A stretch of DNA of 64,000 nucleotides, from contig JAYVIR010000092.1 of the NCBI GenBank assembly GCA_043770095.1, forward strand, positions 62,001 through 126,000. Reading direction: 5' to 3'. A program made the translations under genes and the position numbers. Below the pieces are notes generated by a model, which had not been told where the DNA came from, ran no database searches, and saw only the letters and a list, made by a program, of their open reading frames with translations. Shown in pieces: positions 1 to 8,980 of the stretch (its first letter is position 1; every line of letters starts with the position of its first letter). This DNA comes from JBGSUZ01 sp043770095 (lineage in GTDB: Bacteria > Bacillota > Clostridia > Peptostreptococcales > Acidaminobacteraceae).

Positions 1-272
1 GTCGTCTGAGTATCTACTTCTAAAGCTGTTCTTGTGAGCGCATTTGGCGCCAATTGGCCAAGAAGGCTCATATCGAGTATATGATGCTCGGCACCTAATG
101 TGTTAGCAATGCTTTTGGCGCAAACAAGTTCTTCGACGTGGCGCTGACCATAATTAACACTGACTGCAACGACACTTTTATATTGCTGAAGTGCTTGAAT
201 CAGGCAAGTTGTGCTGTCCTGTCCACCGCTGAATAAAACCATGCAAGTCTCTTTATTTTGAATTGTTGTCAC
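1..272 (-). CDS. queC: 7-cyano-7-deazaguanine synthase QueC (3' end cut off by window)
   Basis: QueC converts 7-carboxy-7-deazaguanine to preQ0 with ATP and ammonia, following QueD and QueE in queuosine precursor synthesis. The visible N-terminal part reads VLFSGGQDSTTCL, the PP-loop SGGxDS nucleotide-binding motif of the family, followed by a VNYGQRH segment. The GTG start at 272 is chosen because an AGGGGG ribosome site lies about 10 bases upstream; it begins only 4 bases after the queE stop, so the genes are co-translated. An internal ATG at 243 would begin right at the PP-loop and is too late. The C-terminal zinc site is outside the window. Confidence 0.93.
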   Translation of the reverse strand, partial: MTTIQNKETCMVLFSGGQDSTTCLIQALQQYKSVVAVSVNYGQRHVEELVCAKSIANTLGAEHHILDMSLLGQLAPNALTRTALEVDTQT

Positions 273-276
273 TTTA

Positions 277-936
277 TTATACCCCCTGTTTGTGTGGTTC
301 CCAAATGTATTTGTGCAGTTGAAGTTGAATGCGTACATCGCTGAGTTTAAGTTCTTTGACTACATCCACTAAGCGGCTTGCTTCTATTAATCCATAAACA
401 GGACTAAAAATGGCGGTACCTTTTTTATTTTGATGGTGGTGCGCCACTGCTTCTAACAAATCGGATTCGCTGCCAATGACGTATTTGATGACATCCCCAG
501 TTTGGAGGCAATCATAATTTGCTGAAATCATATGCGCACTCATCCCTGAACTGCCCAATTTATAATCCACCGTAAAGTGCAATCGATTGGTAGACTGTGC
601 AATTTTCATGAACGTCTTTACCAAAATTGCGCCAGAGGTCTCTATTTCAATTTGCATGTTTGTTTGCGCCAAAATGGCTTCAATAAGCTCATTAATGCCT
701 TCTGCCGCAAGAGGCTCCCCGCCTGTAATGGTCACATGTTTTGCAGGCGAATTTTGAAGCAAATCGATAATGCTTTCTAATGTGGTCTCTTTGCCAACTG
801 TTTTTGTCTGAGCCCAAGCCGTATCGCAGTAATCACACTTAAGCGGACAACCCGCAAGTCTAATGAAATGAGCAAGTACCCCCGCATTTAACCCTTCACC
901 GTTGATGCTCAGAAATTCTTCTGCCATTAAATACAT
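277..936 (-). CDS. queE: 7-carboxy-7-deazaguanine synthase QueE (radical SAM)
   Basis: Radical SAM enzyme that turns 6-carboxytetrahydropterin, the QueD product, into 7-carboxy-7-deazaguanine. The 219-residue protein carries the CxxxCxxC cluster motif at C30, C34 and C37 (GCPLKCDYCDT) and the family's early INGEG motif and TGGEPL segment. The ATG at 936 has AGGAGG 5 bases upstream; a second in-frame ATG at 927 overlaps the queD stop as TAATG and is a possible alternative. The gene overlaps queD by 10 bases, so translation is probably coupled. Confidence 0.95.
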   Translation of the reverse strand: MYLMAEEFLSINGEGLNAGVLAHFIRLAGCPLKCDYCDTAWAQTKTVGKETTLESIIDLLQNSPAKHVTITGGEPLAAEGINELIEAILAQTNMQIEIETSGAILVKTFMKIAQSTNRLHFTVDYKLGSSGMSAHMISANYDCLQTGDVIKYVIGSESDLLEAVAHHHQNKKGTAIFSPVYGLIEASRLVDVVKELKLSDVRIQLQLHKYIWEPHKQGV

Positions 937-1358
937 GATGACCTCCTATATGAGGCAACATTGGTCGGTGTTTCAAAAACTCTGACTTCCAATAAGCCTT
1001 CTACTTTTGTATTGAGCTGGTCATAAAACCACTTCGCTAACGCTTCTGCAGTAGGTCTTATAGGTATTTCTACATAAGTAAAACCCTCTGCTTTTAGCGC
1101 TTCTAAAAACGTATCACTGATTGAACCCGTTTCAAAAATCAATTGGTGATCAAGTGGATCTACCAAATTTTTAAGCGCCTCTTTTAAGTCTCCGAAATCC
1201 GAAACCATGGCTCTTTTTTCTCCACTTTCGATGAGTGTCTCCGCCGTTTGAATGGCTTGAACAATCCATCTATGACCATGTAAATTTGAACAAGCCCCTT
1301 GATAGCCTTTTAAAAAGTGAGCGCTGTCAAAATGATTTTCTGCTTGAATGGTATACAT
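927..1358 (-). CDS. queD: 6-carboxytetrahydropterin synthase QueD
   Basis: Converts 7,8-dihydroneopterin triphosphate to 6-carboxytetrahydropterin, the first committed step to queuosine. The 143-residue protein has the family's zinc ligands H14, H27 and H29 (in FDSAHFL and NLHGHRW), the catalytic C23 and a DHQLIFE segment. It starts 3 bases after the stop of the upstream activator-like gene and overlaps queE at its end, so que genes and the two genes upstream appear to form one mRNA. Confidence 0.95.
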   Translation of the reverse strand: MYTIQAENHFDSAHFLKGYQGACSNLHGHRWIVQAIQTAETLIESGEKRAMVSDFGDLKEALKNLVDPLDHQLIFETGSISDTFLEALKAEGFTYVEIPIRPTAEALAKWFYDQLNTKVEGLLEVRVFETPTNVASYRRSSCI

Positions 1359-1361
1359 ATT

Positions 1362-2147
1362 TTATCTTCCTTTCCCTAAGTTCACTGAGTTACTTGCAAA
1401 AATGCAACAACCGATTGCACCGTTAAAAACTGGTTCCTCTAAGACTTCCACCTTCTCATATAACGTCAAAAGATGTGTCTTAAGGGCTAAACTTTTGGAT
1501 ACGCCGCCAGAAAGCCATACCTGTTCATGTTCAAACCCATTTAGTATGGGTGCCAACCTTTTGAAAAGCGACTGATTCACGCCTGCAGCAAGATCTTTCG
1601 TACAATGCCCTTCTGCCATTTTCCCAATCAATTCAGATTCGCAAAAAACAGCGCAGGTAGAGGAAAGTGCTACGGGACTGTCCGTGTAGCTGGTCATTTC
1701 CTGCAGAGGCATATCAAGCACTTCAGCCATTTGTTCCAAAAACCTGCCGCAAGAGGCCGCACATTTATCATTCAGGTTCATATCCGTCATTTGTCCTGAC
1801 TTAATTCTCATGACTTTCACGTCTTGACCGCCAACATCGAGCAGAATGAAATCGTTCTCCTCAATTTGGTACTGTGCGCCAAGAAAATGGGCTTTTAATT
1901 CGTTAATCGATGTAAATCCTGAAAGATTCGTGTTGTTTCGACCATAACCTGTTGAAACGCAATAATCTACCGGATCTACACCAAGTGCTTCAAGCGATAA
2001 CCCAAGGTCAACGCCTTCTGCTGCTGGTTTGCAAAAGTTCTTATAAAAATAGGCAGTGTGCCAAGATTTTTTAAGCGTCACATGCCCATCCACCATAAGT
2101 GCCATTTTGACTTCTCTGCTGCCAAGGTCTAATCCTAAAAATCGCAT
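1362..2147 (-). CDS. BadF/HgdC-type ATPase activator (ASKHA fold, [4Fe-4S])
   Basis: Member of the 2-hydroxyglutaryl-CoA dehydratase activator family, homodimeric iron-sulfur ATPases that push electrons to a partner at very low potential. The 261-residue protein has the ASKHA phosphate-1 motif GLDLGSREVKMA at the N-terminus, a second nucleotide segment LLDVGGQDVK near residue 103, a NDKCAASCGRFL block (C129, C133) and SSTCAVFCESE (C165, C169), where HgdC carries its bridging-cluster cysteines. It overlaps the upstream dehydratase-like gene by 13 bases. Its partner is probably that neighbour. Which substrate is reduced is not shown by the sequence. Confidence 0.85.
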   Translation of the reverse strand: MRFLGLDLGSREVKMALMVDGHVTLKKSWHTAYFYKNFCKPAAEGVDLGLSLEALGVDPVDYCVSTGYGRNNTNLSGFTSINELKAHFLGAQYQIEENDFILLDVGGQDVKVMRIKSGQMTDMNLNDKCAASCGRFLEQMAEVLDMPLQEMTSYTDSPVALSSTCAVFCESELIGKMAEGHCTKDLAAGVNQSLFKRLAPILNGFEHEQVWLSGGVSKSLALKTHLLTLYEKVEVLEEPVFNGAIGCCIFASNSVNLGKGR

Positions 2148-3187
2148 GTGTCACCTGCTTTATTATTTGTTTCATGAGTTACATCCATGAATGTTTTTCC
2201 AACAGAGTCCTTTAGAAGGTCTATAAAGGCTTCAATTCTGAGTTTGGTGCGTCCGTCAAGTGCCGTGGCTTGATCGCCTTCAATGGTAATGATTGGACAA
2301 TTTAAAACGTCTCTTAAAATAACATCGTCTAGAGCTCTATGACAAAACGCCTGCGTATAATGAATAACACCGTCAATACGCCTTTCTTTGATAGCTTCTT
2401 GAATGTCTACAAGACGCCCTTCTAATTCATAAGGATAGGTATAATTGACATATTGCTCTGCAAGGGAGATAGCACTTATGCTGTGGGGCATAGAAAATTG
2501 TCGCTGAACTTCGTTGAACACAACCCGTCCGCCCATGCCTTCTACAAAGCCATATAAATCTGCTGTCATTGGCGGCACGCCGATATAGGCAAGTCTTACA
2601 GGTTGTTTCATTGACGGGCGCTGCTTTGCAGTTTCAATAAAAACTTCTAAGCGCGTCTGAAAATCTTCAAAATTACCGTCAAAATCGCTGAAACTCACTA
2701 GCCAGAGGTGGTTTTCAAATCCGCTGACTTGATTGGTTTCATAGGTCAGTCGATCGAGTTCAACACCTAATGCTCTCACAGGTTTTAAGCGTTCCTGCAT
2801 TTTAAGGACAGCTTCCCAGGGTACTTCAAGGTCAGCTGCTAAACCTCTTAAAGCTTTATCCAAGTTATCTGGCGTATTCTCAGCAGGATAGCCAAATGAC
2901 AATACTGAGATCCCCTTGTGCTTTAATATGGCATTTAATCCTTTTGTATTGGAACAATCGCCTTCCGTTACGGCAATAAACAAATCTGACGCTTCTGCCA
3001 AACAGGCACTATAGAGGCCTTTAATCCACGCGCAGAGACTTTTTGGAAACCCAGCCCCTTCAGCCTGAGAAAGCCAATTTTGGCTAAGCGGCGAGGTAAC
3101 GAATCGATTGTTAAGGTCAACAATTTGGCAACCTGTCGCAAGTAAAATCTCCATGGGAAGGGTAGTTGATATGGCTATTTTTTTCAT
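2135..3187 (-). CDS. 2-hydroxyacyl-CoA dehydratase D-component / double-cubane-type protein
   Basis: HgdB/BcrB-family iron-sulfur protein, predicted electron-accepting partner of the activator encoded next to it. The ATG at 3187 is preferred over an ORF extension to 3208 because TAAGGAG sits 6 bases upstream. The 350-residue protein has cysteines at 20, 52, 62 and 78 and two more in FCHRALDD and LNCPIIT, plus one in the C-terminal tail. No A subunit is present. A lone HgdB-like subunit with about six candidate cluster cysteines fits the double-cubane reductases or E. coli YjiM better than a true two-subunit dehydratase; that assignment is inference. It heads the que transcription unit. Confidence 0.75.
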   Translation of the reverse strand: MKKIAISTTLPMEILLATGCQIVDLNNRFVTSPLSQNWLSQAEGAGFPKSLCAWIKGLYSACLAEASDLFIAVTEGDCSNTKGLNAILKHKGISVLSFGYPAENTPDNLDKALRGLAADLEVPWEAVLKMQERLKPVRALGVELDRLTYETNQVSGFENHLWLVSFSDFDGNFEDFQTRLEVFIETAKQRPSMKQPVRLAYIGVPPMTADLYGFVEGMGGRVVFNEVQRQFSMPHSISAISLAEQYVNYTYPYELEGRLVDIQEAIKERRIDGVIHYTQAFCHRALDDVILRDVLNCPIITIEGDQATALDGRTKLRIEAFIDLLKDSVGKTFMDVTHETNNKAGDTCDF

Positions 3188-3213
3188 TTGTAGCTCCTTA
3201 TTTAACACTGTAA

Positions 3214-3235
3214 TAAGTTGATATTTTCCAACTTA
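3214..3235. repeat. short inverted repeat TAAGTTG/CAACTTA upstream of the dehydratase-like gene
   Basis: Two perfect 7-base arms (3214-3220 and 3229-3235) flank an 8-base centre, between the terminator at 3247-3277 and the ribosome site of the 3187 start. It could be an operator or an mRNA hairpin. It resembles the longer palindrome at 8903-8927 and the element at 49430-49454. Confidence 0.55.
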
Positions 3236-3246
3236 TAGGGTGGGAC

Positions 3247-3277
3247 AAAAACAAAAAAAGGGGCGCAAAGCGCCCCT
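3247..3277 (-). terminator. intrinsic terminator downstream of pepF
   Basis: Minus-strand hairpin with perfect 8-base arms AGGGGCGC and GCGCCCCT around a TTT loop, followed by a run of seven T and a further T-rich stretch. It ends transcripts arriving from pepF, so the dehydratase/que unit must start in the roughly 50 bases that follow. Confidence 0.9.
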
Positions 3278-3441
3278 CAAAATATTATTTTGAATGCCCT
3301 AGTTTTGTTTATAGACAGGATGGATCCACGAACTGTCTTATGAACTTATTTTTTTAGTTTGCCAACGTAGTTTATCACATTGATCAATCGCTTGCAATAA
3401 TGAACTGCTTGGCAACTTCATACAAATTTAATTTGTTCGAC

Positions 3442-5238
3442 TTATTTTAAAAGTTCGTCAAACTCATCTACCAATTTGCTAAAGAGGGCAAGACATGCTT
3501 CCACAGGTTTGCCAGAAGCCATATCTGCGCCTGCTGCTTTTAGGATGTCCACTGGATAAGCGCTGTTGCCAGATGATAAGAAGTTAAGATATCTGTCCAC
3601 TGCTGGCTGTCCTTCATTAACAATCGCTTCAGAGAGTGCTACAGCCGCTGCAAAACCTGTCGCATATTGGAATACATAGAAGTTGTAATAGAAATGAGGA
3701 ATTCTCGCCCATTCAACGGCAATCGTGTCATCGAGTTCCATATCAGGTCCGTAGTATTTTTCGTTGAGCTCTCTATAATGTGCTTTTAAGAGTTCCGCGG
3801 TGATTGCGCCGCCATCTTCGACCATTTTATGCATGTCTCTTTCGAATTCGGCAAACATGGTTTGTCTGAATACAGTGCCTCTAAATTGCTCCAAATAATG
3901 ATTAAGAATCAACAATTTTTCTTCTTTACTCTTCACATTTTCAAGCATGTATTGATTGAGTAGTGCCTCGTTTGTAGTCGATGCCACTTCCGCTAGGAAA
4001 ATAGAATAATTTCCGTACAGATATGGTTGGTTCGATCTTGTCAAATGGCTATGCATTGAGTGACCCATCTCATGGGTTAGTGTAAACATATTGTCAATAT
4101 TGTCGTGATAATTCAATAGAATATATGGTTTTGAATCGTATGTTCCCCAAGAATAAGCGCCACTTCTCTTGCCGCTATTTTCATAAACGTCAATCCAGTT
4201 TTCTTCGTATGCTTTTTTAACCGTTTCTACATAGCTTTCACCAAGTGGTGCCAAGCTTTTCAAAACCAATTCCTTGGCTTCTTCATAAGAGAATTTCATT
4301 TCAATGGATTGAATGATTGGCACATAAACATCGTACATTTTTAGTGTTTCTACACCAAGTAAACGTTTGCGAATGCCAATGTATTTATGCATTGCAGGTA
4401 AATTTTTATTGACGGCTTCAATCAACTGGTCATAAACTAATACAGGCACATTGTTTTCAAAAAGTGATGCTTCGCGTGCCGTCTCAAATTGTTTGGCTCT
4501 TGCAAAGAAGCTGTTCTTCTTAACTTCAGCTTGAAGGAGCGCCGCCATTGTATTGATATGACCTTTATATACGCTATAAAAAGCTTCATAAGCATTTTGA
4601 CGAACAGTGCGATCCTTGCTTTCCATGGTTGGTACAAAACTACCATGTGTGAGTTGTAAATCTTCACCCTTCTCGTCTTTGATGATTGGGAATTTAAAAT
4701 CAGCGCCATTGAGCATTTCAAAAGTATTGTATGGTGTACTTGCAATATCGCCCGCCATCGCCAAAAGTTGCTCTTCTCTGCTGTTAAGCGTATGTGGTTT
4801 TCTTCTCAGAATATCGTCTACCATTTGAGAAAAAATTGAGAGTTCATTATGACTTTTTAGATACGATTCGATAACTTTTTCGTCAGACGCTAAAATTTCG
4901 GGTATAATAAAGGACAGCGCTTCTTGAGCTTTAACACCAAGTGATTCTGCTTTAGAATTCATGACTTGGTGATCAGAAACCCTAGTGTCTTCATCGAGCT
5001 TCATTTTTGAATACGTCGAAACGTTCTCAATAATGCGCGCAATTTCTAATTGAAGATTAAATACGGTATATAAGTTATCTGCCGAAGCCATTAATTGACC
5101 TTTGTAGACAGATATTTTTTCTATTAGCGCCTCCACTTTACCATATTCAGCGAGTAACGCTTCAGGACTTGAATACATAATGTCAATATCCCATTGTGCG
5201 GCTTTATTCATTTGACTGCGTTCAATTACTTTTGACAT
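3442..5238 (-). CDS. pepF: oligoendopeptidase F (M3B zinc metallopeptidase)
   Basis: Cytosolic zinc peptidase that degrades short peptides. The zinc motif HEMGH (in LTHEMGHSMH) lies near residue 386, followed by the downstream glutamate region of the M3 family; the 598-residue length is normal for PepF. The reading frame opens further upstream, but the start at 5238 is chosen because GGAGGT lies 6 bases before that ATG and the protein then begins MSKVIERS. The gene appears monocistronic, between a divergent lipoprotein gene and the terminator at 3247-3277. Confidence 0.95.
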   Translation of the reverse strand: MSKVIERSQMNKAAQWDIDIMYSSPEALLAEYGKVEALIEKISVYKGQLMASADNLYTVFNLQLEIARIIENVSTYSKMKLDEDTRVSDHQVMNSKAESLGVKAQEALSFIIPEILASDEKVIESYLKSHNELSIFSQMVDDILRRKPHTLNSREEQLLAMAGDIASTPYNTFEMLNGADFKFPIIKDEKGEDLQLTHGSFVPTMESKDRTVRQNAYEAFYSVYKGHINTMAALLQAEVKKNSFFARAKQFETAREASLFENNVPVLVYDQLIEAVNKNLPAMHKYIGIRKRLLGVETLKMYDVYVPIIQSIEMKFSYEEAKELVLKSLAPLGESYVETVKKAYEENWIDVYENSGKRSGAYSWGTYDSKPYILLNYHDNIDNMFTLTHEMGHSMHSHLTRSNQPYLYGNYSIFLAEVASTTNEALLNQYMLENVKSKEEKLLILNHYLEQFRGTVFRQTMFAEFERDMHKMVEDGGAITAELLKAHYRELNEKYYGPDMELDDTIAVEWARIPHFYYNFYVFQYATGFAAAVALSEAIVNEGQPAVDRYLNFLSSGNSAYPVDILKAAGADMASGKPVEACLALFSKLVDEFDELLK

Positions 5239-5385
5239 GTGCTGACCTCCTATAATTCTCATAACCACGTTATTGTTAATGCGAAAAAACAGTATCATTT
5301 TATTTCAACATGAAAATATTTTGTATGTAATATTATTTTAACAGGTTCATTCACCAGATAAAAGACTTTTTAAGGAGTGATTTAT

Positions 5386-6900
5386 ATGAAATTTAAGCAA
5401 TTAGCGATTTTAAGCTTGGCTTTGATCATAACCATGGGTACGACAGGGTGTCAGCCCAATAATTCCAATAACCAAGCATCGAATATCCAACTAAGCGATA
5501 CTCATGGCGCCCTTTCTGAAACCATTAAAGAAATGATTCACTCAAAAGCTGAACTGACCAATCTGGTCAAAGTGCTGACGGATGGTCTGCCTACTGCAAA
5601 ATCAGAAGACGCAGATAGCGCTGTTCTTCTTTATGTCAAATATGCAGACAGTAAAAGTGCAGATTTGGCTCGACAATGGATTTATAGCACGCCTGAAATT
5701 TCTGATAAATTTACCAAAGTTTTTACAGAAGACTTCCAATCTAAATGGGATGAGACAAAAATTGCGAGTATAGACGATAAAGAAATCAAATCATTGTTTA
5801 CAAATTTAAACGATGCCTTAATGAAAATTGACGCCTACGGAGAATATCTTGGGCCTGTCGTCAACTATCAAAAAATATCGACATTACCCAATATTTCAGA
5901 ATCACTTAAATCATTTTATACCAATGTCAATGGACTCTATACAACTGGCAGACTAGCCAATCAGCTTATGGGTTTAGATTATAAGGCTACTGCAGAATAC
6001 GCTGTTAAAATGGAGGACGTCTACAACACGACAAAAGACCTCACCTTGAAAGAGACCGCATCTTCCATGCTTACATTTGCTCTGAATCTTTACTATACAG
6101 GTAGCGAAGGGAGTTCTCCCTTTGACTTCGAAAAGAAAACATTAACATCAAACTTCGTTACTTCTACAAGCGAGGTCATCAAGAAATATGGAAATTATCA
6201 TGTTGGTAAATTGGGCAAGGCCTTTCTGGATCTTTCGGAAGCGAACAATGGTCAATTGACTTCAGATTTTGCTGACGTGGTCATTAATTATAAAAAATTT
6301 GGTTTTGATTCAAAGAAATCAGTCAAATCTAATAAAGTTATTAAAGAAAGTGATTACTTTGAAATCACGCCTGTTTTTTCTGGGTTTGATAGTCCTGGCG
6401 TTGAAGAAAAAATTGCCAGTGCAGTTGAAACAGCTGTGGGACAACTCAAAGAGAATGTTCAGTGGGAACAGACCGAAAAAACGAATTATCATTTAAGTTA
6501 TATCATTGGCTTTGCTAACGATCGATATTTCAGTATGCAAATGAGTGCAGTTTCCTATAATAAGGAAAATAGTACCAATTTATACGACACCACTTGCTTG
6601 ATCTTTGATAGTAAAACGGGTGCTAAAATTACTTTAAAAGACATATTTAAAGATGATTATGATAAAAATGTGAAACGCATCAAGGAACTCGTTCTAAAAG
6701 ACATTATTGAGCAACAAAAGTTAAGTTTCAAAACCACTAAAGAAATTGTGATTGAAGACAGTGTTCTGATTGATCCAAACTATCTTCAAGTAACCCTCAA
6801 AAAAGGTAGTTATAGCGATGAGCAGCAGTACAACATTGTAGCTTATGTCCTATTTTCAGACCTTATGGACACTTTTGATATGAGTGCTTACCTGCGTTAA
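5386..6900 (+). CDS. lipoprotein with C-terminal DUF3298-like (RsiV-type) domain
   Basis: Probable membrane-anchored extracytoplasmic lipoprotein of unknown function. The signal peptide MKFKQLAILSLALIITMG ends at C22 (GTTGC, an imperfect lipobox). Roughly residues 30-310 are helical and unrecognised. The C-terminal part, from about residue 320, resembles the DUF3298 domain of RsiV-like proteins (a YFSMQMSAVSYN segment, then DSKTGAKITLKDIF). ATG 5386 has AAGGAG 8 bases upstream and is preferred to a GTG at 5377 that overlaps it. One of the few plus-strand genes, divergent from pepF. Confidence 0.7.
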   Translation: MKFKQLAILSLALIITMGTTGCQPNNSNNQASNIQLSDTHGALSETIKEMIHSKAELTNLVKVLTDGLPTAKSEDADSAVLLYVKYADSKSADLARQWIYSTPEISDKFTKVFTEDFQSKWDETKIASIDDKEIKSLFTNLNDALMKIDAYGEYLGPVVNYQKISTLPNISESLKSFYTNVNGLYTTGRLANQLMGLDYKATAEYAVKMEDVYNTTKDLTLKETASSMLTFALNLYYTGSEGSSPFDFEKKTLTSNFVTSTSEVIKKYGNYHVGKLGKAFLDLSEANNGQLTSDFADVVINYKKFGFDSKKSVKSNKVIKESDYFEITPVFSGFDSPGVEEKIASAVETAVGQLKENVQWEQTEKTNYHLSYIIGFANDRYFSMQMSAVSYNKENSTNLYDTTCLIFDSKTGAKITLKDIFKDDYDKNVKRIKELVLKDIIEQQKLSFKTTKEIVIEDSVLIDPNYLQVTLKKGSYSDEQQYNIVAYVLFSDLMDTFDMSAYLR

Positions 6901-6933
6901 AATATCCATAAGCAATGAAATCTAAAAATAAAA

Positions 6934-6978
6934 AGCCTTATTTCTGCAATTTTTAATCGCAGAGATAAGGCTCTTTTT
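6934..6978. terminator. bidirectional terminator between convergent genes
   Basis: Fourteen-base arms (AGCCTTATTTCTGC at 6934-6947 and its complement at 6959-6972 with one G-U pair) are followed on the plus strand by a T run. On the minus strand the stem is followed by TTTTTATTTTT. It can serve both the lipoprotein gene and the pullulanase gene that meet here. Confidence 0.9.
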
Positions 6979-7013
6979 GATGAGACAAAATTTTCGTTTT
7001 TAACATTTATTTT

Positions 7014-8888
7014 TTACACATGCTTCTTTTCATTTCCCGCTACACTGTAAATCAAAGAACATTTCCCTTCCACATCCACCATATGCCTTTGATCGTACAC
7101 CAGTCCCTTTTGATCATAAAAATCATTGATAAAGTAGACTTCAGCACCTTTTGGAACCTGTCGCTTGCTTGGCACATCACAAAAATTATGGTAGAAACAA
7201 TAGGTTCTATCTTTATGAAGTATGGTATAGGACACGCCGTCTACATTTTGGAACTTTAGATTTTTTCGAATTTCATCTGCCGTTTGATTAAACAAGCCAA
7301 TGCGTTGTCTAAAATCTATCATCGCCTCAATGAAAAGATAGTAAGAATGATATTTGTGTTTTAAGTCCCAGTCCACTTGATTCACATAATCTGGTGACTT
7401 GTAAGAATTGTGGTCATGATGTTTGGTTCGGTAGAATTCAGTCCCTTCATGGATAAAAGGTGTGCTAAACGACATCAACATCAAGGTAAAAGCCAATCGA
7501 TTCATTCTAAGCCGATAGCCTTCATTTGCTCCTTCAGTGATTCGCTCCACTTTGTCTCGTAGGATCAGATTGTCATGTGCACAGATGTAATTGACAAGCT
7601 CAATGGGTTCATCCGTAAAACCAATCATTTGTTTATTAAAGGAAATCTCTCCTGCAATGCCTTTCTTCACAGAATGGAGGTGCATGCCGTTTCCGGAAAT
7701 GAGTCCTTTACTATAGCCATCATTATCACCTTTGACAGCATCTCGAAACTCATCGTTAAAGACGCCAATATATTTTCCTCTTTGAGACCCTTTAAGGAAC
7801 ATTTTTTTTGCTTGCAAGCCAGAATGTCCACCAACCCAAGGTTCACCATAGATGAGCATGGTTGGTTTTGTCTTTCTAAGCTCTTTGCAAATCAAATCTA
7901 CTGTCTCAAGATCATAAAGTCCCATCAGATCAAATCTAAAGCCATCAATTCGGTATTCATCCATCCAAAATTTTAATGAATCAATAAGAAATTTTTGAGC
8001 CATTGGTTTGGAAAAATTAATCTCGTTCCCACAACCAGATCCATCTGTGAAATTCTCGCCTCTCATTCGGTAATAGTAATTTGGCGCTAGCCGATTAAAA
8101 TTTGAGTTTTCCGTAAGATACGTATGATTATAGACAACGTCTAGTACTACTCGCAGACCGCGTTCATGAAGGTGGTGAATCATTTCTTTAAGTTCTACAA
8201 TACGTTCGATGCTTCTTGGATTTGATGCATAAGAACCTTCCGGAACATTAAATTGAATGGGATCATAACCCCAATTATACTCCATTGGATCTAATTCATT
8301 GACCGTAAAGTAATCCGATACAGGCATAAGGTGCACATGCGTTATGCCCAGTTCTACCAAATGGTCTATTCCCGTAGTCAATCCATTGCATGTCGTTTTG
8401 CCCTCAGTAAGTCCTAAGAATTTTCCTCTTTGCGTAACGCCTGAATTTTCCGCGACGGTAAAATCTCTAATATGAAGTTCATAGATGATTGACTTAAGCG
8501 GGTGAATAAGAGGCAATTCATCCAACTCTCTAAAACCCTCAGGGTCGGTTTTTTTAAGATCAACAATCATGCCTTTTTTAGCATTTGGTGCACTGCCTTT
8601 AGCGTAAGGATCCAATACTTCAAGTACTGAGCTGTTGGCATCAGTTGCTAAAAGATAGTTATAAAATTTTCCGTGAAAATCGCCATCAAGTCTTAAAAAC
8701 CAGCTGCCATCTCCCGAAGGCAGCATTTCATATTCCAATCGATAAAAATCATCCCAAGTTTCATAGAGGGCAACGCCGATTTTACTCGAGGCTGGACTCC
8801 ATACTCTAAATGTCGTGTGGTCACTATAATATACCGCTCCATAATCCTTATGAGCTGTTGCCTTGGCACTGGCAATGATTTTTTTCAT
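7014..8888 (-). CDS. pulA: type I pullulanase (GH13_14), first copy
   Basis: Hydrolyses alpha-1,6 branch points of glycogen, limit dextrin or pullulan. An N-terminal CBM48-like domain (FRVWSPASSKIGVALY) precedes a GH13 barrel with the pullulanase signature YNWGYDP near residue 206, VVLDVVYNHT, the nucleophile in GFRFDLMGL near 318, the acid in IYGEPW near 347 and a CAHDN motif. No signal peptide, so it acts inside the cell. ATG 8888 follows AAGGTGAG by 4 bases; a GTG at 8897 lies inside that ribosome site. It is last in the glg cluster, after glgP, which fits debranching of phosphorylase limit dextrin. Confidence 0.93.
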   Translation of the reverse strand: MKKIIASAKATAHKDYGAVYYSDHTTFRVWSPASSKIGVALYETWDDFYRLEYEMLPSGDGSWFLRLDGDFHGKFYNYLLATDANSSVLEVLDPYAKGSAPNAKKGMIVDLKKTDPEGFRELDELPLIHPLKSIIYELHIRDFTVAENSGVTQRGKFLGLTEGKTTCNGLTTGIDHLVELGITHVHLMPVSDYFTVNELDPMEYNWGYDPIQFNVPEGSYASNPRSIERIVELKEMIHHLHERGLRVVLDVVYNHTYLTENSNFNRLAPNYYYRMRGENFTDGSGCGNEINFSKPMAQKFLIDSLKFWMDEYRIDGFRFDLMGLYDLETVDLICKELRKTKPTMLIYGEPWVGGHSGLQAKKMFLKGSQRGKYIGVFNDEFRDAVKGDNDGYSKGLISGNGMHLHSVKKGIAGEISFNKQMIGFTDEPIELVNYICAHDNLILRDKVERITEGANEGYRLRMNRLAFTLMLMSFSTPFIHEGTEFYRTKHHDHNSYKSPDYVNQVDWDLKHKYHSYYLFIEAMIDFRQRIGLFNQTADEIRKNLKFQNVDGVSYTILHKDRTYCFYHNFCDVPSKRQVPKGAEVYFINDFYDQKGLVYDQRHMVDVEGKCSLIYSVAGNEKKHV

Positions 8889-8902
8889 TTTACTCACCTT
8901 TA

Positions 8903-8927
8903 TAAGTTGAATTAAAGATTCAACTTA
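8903..8927. repeat. 10-bp palindrome between glgP and pullulanase
   Basis: Perfect 10-base arms TAAGTTGAAT and ATTCAACTTA surround a 5-base centre, ending 2 bases before the pullulanase ribosome site on the minus strand. There is no T run, so it is not a standard terminator. It may be an mRNA-processing or stabilising hairpin, or a dispersed repeat (see 3214 and 49430). Confidence 0.7.
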
Positions 8928-8980
8928 TTCCCTTAATGTAAGAGATGCTCAAAGTGCTCTAATTCTGCAACTCCTATTCC

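Noticed and set aside
3188..3250. preQ1 riboswitch ahead of the que transcription unit
   Set aside because: The 50-base leader has no match to the preQ1-I pseudoknot sequence; only a short inverted repeat is present.
7575..7976. 133-codon plus-strand ORF inside the first pullulanase
   Set aside because: Antisense shadow of a conserved enzyme, without start signals.
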